Part shown: piece after piece, positions 58,989 to 64,000 of the stretch
How positions within the stretch are numbered: the stretch's first letter is position 1
Layout: each line of letters starts with the position of its first letter
From: Chrysopilus asiliformis
Lineage: Eukaryota; Arthropoda; Insecta; Diptera; Rhagionidae
NCBI GenBank assembly: GCA_964034945.1
Contig: OZ035960.1
Location: forward strand, 11,350,457 to 11,414,456
Length of the DNA stretch: 64,000 nt
Direction: 5' to 3'
Position numbers and translations under genes: made by a program
Notes under the pieces: model-generated
Databases searched by the model: none
Seen by the model: the letters and a program-made list of their open reading frames with translations, nothing else
Told to the model about the DNA's origin: nothing

Positions 58989-59188
58989 GAAAAACCCTTG
59001 CCCAATGGCAAGCCATTTCTATTTTATACGCAATCTTTGCTCGAATTCGGCTTATCCAGGTTTCACTGTGCAAGTGTTAACAGTTCAGAGATTTTATGTG
59101 CACGTAGATTTTGGTTTTATTGATTTTTTTCAATGACAAAGAATTCAAATATTTGATTTTTTTTTATTGAAAATGATAACGAATATTA

Positions 59189-60124
59189 TTATTCAACAAA
59201 AAGATCTTCATAGGCAAATTTAGCGAAAACTCCATTCAAGATGTTTTTAACAATGGCGCCGATAGCTTCAAAAATTGGTTCTGATAACTCTGTCCAGACA
59301 TCCTTCCAGTTTTCATTTAAGAATTTGTTCATATTGTCGCCTAGGGCCTTGTCGCCATTAAACAAATTTGTTAGTTCCATTGTAACTCTAGTAAAGATTT
59401 AGATTTAAGTGATAATAAGGTTTAAAACTATAGTATGTATATTGCTTACTTGGTCGGAGTGAGGAATAGTTTCAGTTTATCAACAGTTATTTTTGTTTTT
59501 CCATTTTTTGTGGTAACTGTTGGCTTGAATTTCACTGCGAATTCCAAATTATCAAAAGCAAGGTGGGTATCCCCATCACCTTGAATGGGTAGAATTAAAA
59601 TTCGTCCATTTGTCACATAATGCCCTTTCAAGATGACTTTCGGTGAGGTTGCTACAAATTCAAATTTGCTGGTGGTTGGATCTTTAGCGAAACCACTGTA
59701 AGATGGTAAAAAAAAAATACTAAGCAAAAAAGAAATCACATCACTCGTATAGCTTTTACATACGTGATACTTTTCACCACTAAATCGGATAATCCACTAA
59801 TTTCGACATTGTCATAGCTAAGATCCAATTGTAGTGGACCTCTTGTGCCTTGATTTATCACTAGTTTGTTAATATGGAATGGTTCTGTTTTCGGGATTCC
59901 AAGATCCGGGCGGCCATTGGGAGTGGTTTTTAACACTTCATTTGCCCTAGTTACCATACACGTAGTGTCCTCGAATTTGCAACGTTCGATGTCGCTGGCT
60001 GAAATAAATAAACTCGGCTGCTAAATTTTTAAAAATTTCACTATTTTTGTGAACACCTACGCCACTTTGCAGCTAAGCAGCTGATAATGAAACAGAAGAG
60101 AAATATGGAAATTTCTTTTAACAT
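59189..60124 (-). CDS. JHBP/takeout family gene 8, minus strand, 4 exons
   Basis: Read on the minus strand: exons 60124-60061, 59998-59764, 59695-59450 and 59387-59189 give 247 residues. Signal peptide MLKEISIFLFCFIISCLAA, then KWPSDIERCKFEDTTC with Cys28 and Cys35. GRPDLGIPKTEPFHINKLVINQ and GPLQLDLSYDNVEISGLSDLV fill exon 2; exon 3 is GFAKDPTTSKF with VTNGRILILPIQGDGD (no NAT sequon); exon 4 has FLNENWKDVWTELSEP and ends YEDLFVE, one residue shorter than the + strand genes. All introns are short (62, 68 and 62 bp). A minus-strand AATAAA lies at 59163-59168, about 20 bp past the stop. Very similar to gene 9, 0.7 kb away in the same direction, so a recent tandem duplicate. Confidence 0.95.
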
Positions 60125-60210
60125 ATTATCTGATAACTTTCAATTATAGCACAAGCTATTTGTCTTAGACTGAGATTCTAACTAATCAAAGTTCTATTCA
60201 GTCATATGAA

Positions 60211-60218
60211 TTTATATA
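60211..60218 (-). promoter_or_regulatory. TATA box of JHBP gene 8
   Basis: Minus-strand TATATAAA within ATCTATATAAATTCATA, 87 bp from the ATG. The same words precede gene 9. A foldback element begins about 70 bp further upstream. Confidence 0.6.
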
Positions 60219-60287
60219 GATTTATTTATGTTCGTTTTTTTTTGTATAAAATTGCCATAAGATGAAGGCGCTTGTTTGTGCTTAAAA

Positions 60288-60530
60288 ATCGGGGCACCAA
60301 TCATGTATTCCGACGCGTCTCTGTCTTTCGACTTCGACGCAACATTTAACTCCTGACTTCGCCATATCAGCAGCTTCAAATTTCTTGGAATGACAGTCAA
60401 AATCACGTTTCGATTCATAGTGACGATTCCGCGAAATTTCAAGCTGCAGATATGGCGAAGTCAAGAGTTAAAAGCTGCGTCGAAGTCGAAAGGCAGAGAC
60501 GCGTCGGAATACATGATTGGTGCCCTGATT
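60288..60530. mobile_element. Foldback just upstream of JHBP gene 8
   Basis: CGGGGCACCAATCATGTATT at the left and inverse CATGATTGGTGCCCTG at the right; arms of about 95 bp contain CGACGCGTCTCTG. It ends about 70 bp upstream of the gene 8 TATA box. Confidence 0.75.
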
Positions 60531-60819
60531 AAGTGGTCTTACCACTTGTGACATTCAAGTTATATTTTTTCGACATTATACTGACTTTTAGAATATTAAA
60601 TGAATTCACTGGAAATAAAACTTCTTCAGTTTTATAGTGCTTCAACATCAGAAATGCTAGTATTGACTATAGCAACAATTTTGGTCAAAATATTTTTTCG
60701 CTTAGTATTTAAAAACATACTATTCGAGTGAGGAAATAAAAAAAATGTTTAAATGAATAACACGAAAATTCAAATATCTAACAGTGTTTACAGATGTTTA
60801 TTGAAAGTTGTAACAAAAA

Positions 60820-61755
60820 TTATTCAACAAAAAGATTTTCGTAGGTGAATTTCGCGAAAAATCCGTTAATGATGTTTTTAACCACTTCACCGATCGCTTC
60901 AAAAATTGGTTCTGATAACTCTGTCCAGACATCCTTCCAGTTTTCATTTAAGAATTGGTTCATATTGTCTCCAAGAGCTTTGTCACCATTAAACAGATTC
61001 GTCAGTTCTGTTGTCACTCTAGAAAACAATTGAAAAATTTCAGTATAAAAAAATTATCTATGAAACCGTAATAATTTCTTACTTAGCGGGAGTAAGGAAA
61101 AGCTTCAATTTATCAACAGATAATTTTGACTTTCCATTTTTTGTGGTAACTTTTGGCTTGAATTTTACGGAAAATTCCAAATTATCAAAGACTAGATGAG
61201 CATCTCCATCTCCCTGAATTGGCAGAATTAGAATTCGTCCATTTGTCGAATAGTGTCCTTTTAGGATGACTTTTGGTGAGATTGCTACAAACTCAAATTT
61301 GCTAGTGGATGGATCTTTCGCGAAACCACTAAAACACACAATAATCCAATAATAAATAAAATATGATATGATGCCAATCTTTTGACGTACGTAATATTTT
61401 TCACCACTAAATCGGACAACCCGCTGATATCGACATTATCGAAGCTAAGATCCAATTGTAGTGGACCCGTCTCACCCTGATTTATCACCAATTTGTTAAT
61501 GTGGAATGGATCTGTTTGCGGGATTCCAAGATCTGGACGACCATCGGGACTGCTTTTTATAATTTCATTTGCCTTTCTCATCATACATTCGATATCTTCA
61601 AATTTGCAACGTTCGATGTCGCCCGCTAAAAAATAAATAAACACAATCGACAATGTTCAAAAACATCACTTAATATTATTTTAACACCTACGCCATTTTG
61701 CCGCCGAACAGGCCCCAAAGACACAAAGCAATACCACCGAAAATCTTTTTAACAT
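60820..61755 (-). CDS. JHBP/takeout family gene 9, minus strand, 4 exons
   Basis: Minus-strand exons 61755-61692, 61625-61391, 61328-61083 and 61018-60820 encode 247 residues, with exon lengths (64, 235, 246, 199) identical to gene 8. Signal peptide MLKRFSVVLLCVFGACSAA; KWPGDIERCKFEDIEC supplies Cys28 and Cys35. Exon 2 has GRPDLGIPQTDPFHINKLVINQ; exon 3 GFAKDPSTSKF and STNGRILILPIQGDGD; exon 4 FLNENWKDVWTELSEP and ends YENLFVE. Intron lengths are 66, 62 and 64 bp. Both donors of intron 1 in genes 8 and 9 are GTAGGT, unlike the GTACGT/GTATGT of genes 1-5. A minus-strand AATAAA lies at 60797-60802. Upstream-most of the minus-strand pair; no defect seen. Confidence 0.95.
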
Positions 61756-61834
61756 GTTTTAATAATAAGTTTTCCAGACTTAGTTGTCTAATAGTAAAAT
61801 TCTAACTAATATAAATTCTATTCTTCCGCATGAA

Positions 61835-61842
61835 TTTATATA
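61835..61842 (-). promoter_or_regulatory. TATA box of JHBP gene 9
   Basis: Minus-strand TATATAAA in the context AATCTATATAAATTCAT, 80 bp from the ATG and matching gene 8 over at least 16 bases. Confidence 0.6.
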
Positions 61843-62239
61843 GATTTATTAACCAAAGTTTTTTGTTACATCTCCAAAAGACGAGAAATATGATGTATAT
61901 TAAAAAAAATCTGATTAAGTTGTTTTATCAATTGTTATACTCGGGTAAAGTTTTTTTTTAATACATCAATCATAATACTGGCTTATAGAATATTCAATTA
62001 ATTCATAGGAAATATGACTTCTTAATTTTGTGTTGTGCGTCAATACTATAGGGTGAGCATATTTTTGGTGTAAATCCGAGACAGATTAACGGAGGAGAGC
62101 GCTGGAACTGGGGGAGACGAAATGTGAGGAAATTTTGTTGATTCAAAATTAATCGTGAAAATTTTGGAAGCCCGATCAGGGAGGAATTTCAATTTTTGTT
62201 TTCCGTTTGTGATAAACATAAGAAAAGCTACAATTTTCA

Positions 62240-62835
62240 TGGAGTAATCGTCAAATACTCTATATGGGAGCAGAGAAAATTTTTATCAAAAAAATCCATG
62301 TATGGTTATCTGCAATCATATTCTAAACACATTTCATCTTTATAAATCTTTCGATACAATGCATCGTTTCCGAGAAAATCGCAAGAAAATTGTTATTTTG
62401 GGGCGAAACAGTTGAACCACTGACTGGATTTTGATGTATGGATAAGCTATGTAGAACCATACACATTTTGGCATTATAAATTTTTCAATGTAACTGACCG
62501 TTATCGAGGCAATCACAAAAAACTGTTCGGTTGTATGGGAAATGAAGGAAGGAATGGTGCGACCTTGGCCATTCAAGAACTTATCCTTTCAATCTACCAA
62601 AATCGCAACTATACAAAATTTTCAGTCTCTAGCTCAATTTTTCCGAAAGTTATGGTGTTAATGGACAGACAAACGGACGGGCAGATAGACAGACAGACGG
62701 ACGGACAGATAGAAACACAGACGGACGGACAGATAGACAGACAGACGGATAGACTTGAGGAAATCAAAAACTTTTGTCATCCCTAACACCCTGGTGTAGT
62801 TCATTTTTGTGTCCAACGATTGGTTTGATGTGTTA
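62240..62835 (-). repeat. GTCY-type repeat copy with long GACAGACGGAC run
   Basis: Minus-strand copy of the 19195 family: the run of (GACA/GACG)n lies at 62665-62755, and CACCCTGGTGTAGTTCATTT closes the copy. Confidence 0.6.
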
Positions 62836-62853
62836 CAAAAAGTATACTAAATC

Positions 62854-63095
62854 TAAGGCCCCGTTTACACTAGCGATATTTTCTTAAATGTCTCTGTGAA
62901 TTTTATTTAGAATTTATTCCGCGAATGCAGAATAAAATCACTCAGCAAAAGTTGTCAAAATTTGTCCAGTTCAGGCGTCTTTTAGAAAAAACAACTTCTG
63001 AATTTTGTGTCATGGTGTAAACGGTATTGCAACATGAATTTAGTGTCGAAGAATGAAATTCGCGGAATAAAGTATCAGTTGTGAACGGCGCCTAA
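62854..63095. mobile_element. TAAGGCCCCGTTTACA MITE
   Basis: Inverted ends TAAGGCCCCGTTTACAC and GTGAACGGCGCCTAA; 242 bp. It carries GAATTTTATTTAGAATTTAT, also found at 398-417 in a decayed copy (361-605). Confidence 0.6.
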
Positions 63096-63164
63096 TATAC
63101 TTCGATATGATATTCAATCATATAGAGTTCAAAAAGTGTTATGGGTGTTTTAGGTTTTCAAAAT

Positions 63165-63430
63165 ACAATAAAAAATCCGCTGCAGGCAAAACTTTCACAA
63201 ACAAACAATTCATCATAAAACAATATTTGATCAAATGCGCCGCAGACGAAATTTTTAGTGAAAGATGCGCTAGAGCCAGTAATCTCTAACGAAACTGAGC
63301 CGCAGCGAACATTTTTGGTTTTCGCATAATTCCTGGACAAAAGTTTAGTTTCCGGGACAACATGCCTAAACAACATGCCTAAATCTGGTACTGTACTGGC
63401 TATTCCGGGACATATGGTCACCATAGTAAA
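63165..63430. repeat. GCGCCGCAG-containing repeat, second copy
   Basis: Homologous to 25490-25800; a 12-bp tandem AACATGCCTAAA duplication is present at 63360-63384. Confidence 0.5.
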
Positions 63431-64000
63431 TACTCGTAAAGTATATTTTTGGTAACTTTTTTGTTGCCAAATAATGTAGCAAGTTTAACTAATTTGTATG
63501 TTATATTTGATATGTTTTGATCATTTTAATAACAAAGTGTTATCTTTTCATCTACATATTATAAAATTTTGTTTCCGAAAACTGGATAACATGTGATGAG
63601 AGAAGCTTACAGATAGTTTTACTACAGATAAAAACTGTGTTAATCCATTAATGCCCACTGTGACATATACGCGAAAGTCGTATTTTGTATGAGCTTGTCA
63701 TTTATTTAGCGGTTGCTTTGAGTACCCAAAAGTTTTTCTTTTGCATTAGGTAACGTGAAGCAAAAAAAAAAACAAAATTATTTTAACTTCTGGTCTGTTC
63801 GTACGGACCAGACTACTTCATCAAAAATTCAAGGCTGAAAACGTCTGGGCGCTACAGGATTATTTAATACGAAAATAGAGTGTCATAAATTACAAATCAA
63901 GTTTTTTAAATAAATTCATATCCGTGAATCTTTTTAATCTATTTTTAGGAAAAGCTCAAACAAATAATGGTAAGTTGACAGTCTTTAAAATTTTACGTTG
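63431..64000. other. Window end; possible microexon only
   Basis: AT-rich. A strong acceptor (TTTTTAATCTATTTTTAG, ending 63948) and donor (ATG then GTAAGT at 63970) bracket a 21-bp stretch at 63949-63969, which could be an internal exon of a gene continuing beyond the window. No coding context is visible. Confidence 0.2.

Noticed and set aside
1..64000. CRISPR arrays, rRNA, operons, prophage or plasmid features
   Set aside because: No spaced direct-repeat array, no Shine-Dalgarno-led gene strings and no prokaryotic genes; gene structure is eukaryotic throughout.

Overview
This looks like an AT-rich insect nuclear window. It has spliced genes, consensus GT/AG introns, TATA boxes about 80-110 bp upstream of start codons, and dense short inverted-repeat elements. 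A dipteran is my best guess, because GTCY-type proto-microsatellite repeats like those of DINE-1/mini-me elements are abundant, but the species cannot be fixed from sequence alone.

The only convincing genes are nine members of the takeout / haemolymph juvenile-hormone-binding-protein family (JHBP, PF06585), all between 22.7 and 61.8 kb. Genes 1-7 are on the + strand (22768-24714, 28653-30348, 31141-32702, 37374-39378, 42888-43837, 47113-49946, 54273-55261). Genes 8-9 are on the - strand (59189-60124 and 60820-61755). All nine have the same four-exon plan: exon 1 carries the signal peptide, intron phases are 1, 2, 2, and exon 3 is exactly 246 nt in every gene. Every spliced frame is open, giving predicted proteins of 246-249 residues, except gene 6, which reads through into a 37-residue acidic/threonine-rich tail (286 residues). 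The proteins should be secreted carriers of small hydrophobic ligands. Ligands and tissues cannot be read from the sequence.

0-22.7 kb has no gene I can support. It is a graveyard of short repeats: TTAA-flanked piggyBac-like elements, GTCY-containing repeats, foldback MITEs, and an internally deleted mariner-like element at 21.7 kb.

22.7-62 kb is the JHBP array. Between and inside the genes lie a second broken mariner nested in a larger terminal-inverted-repeat element (26.9-28.5 kb), three copies of one CACTCAG-ended MITE, a hAT-like insertion with a clear 8-bp target duplication inside another MITE (45.8-46.5 kb), a 1.17-kb TA-flanked element inside a GTCY repeat (56.0-57.2 kb), and foldbacks close to promoters. 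62-64 kb returns to repeats.

How the genes relate: genes 1-4 share a core promoter (a TATA box followed by a GAAATGATC-like block) and N-glycosylation at one position, and look like recent duplicates. Genes 5-7 are more diverged. Genes 8-9 are a close inverted pair with their own shared promoter block. I see no tRNA, rRNA, CRISPR array or bacterial feature.
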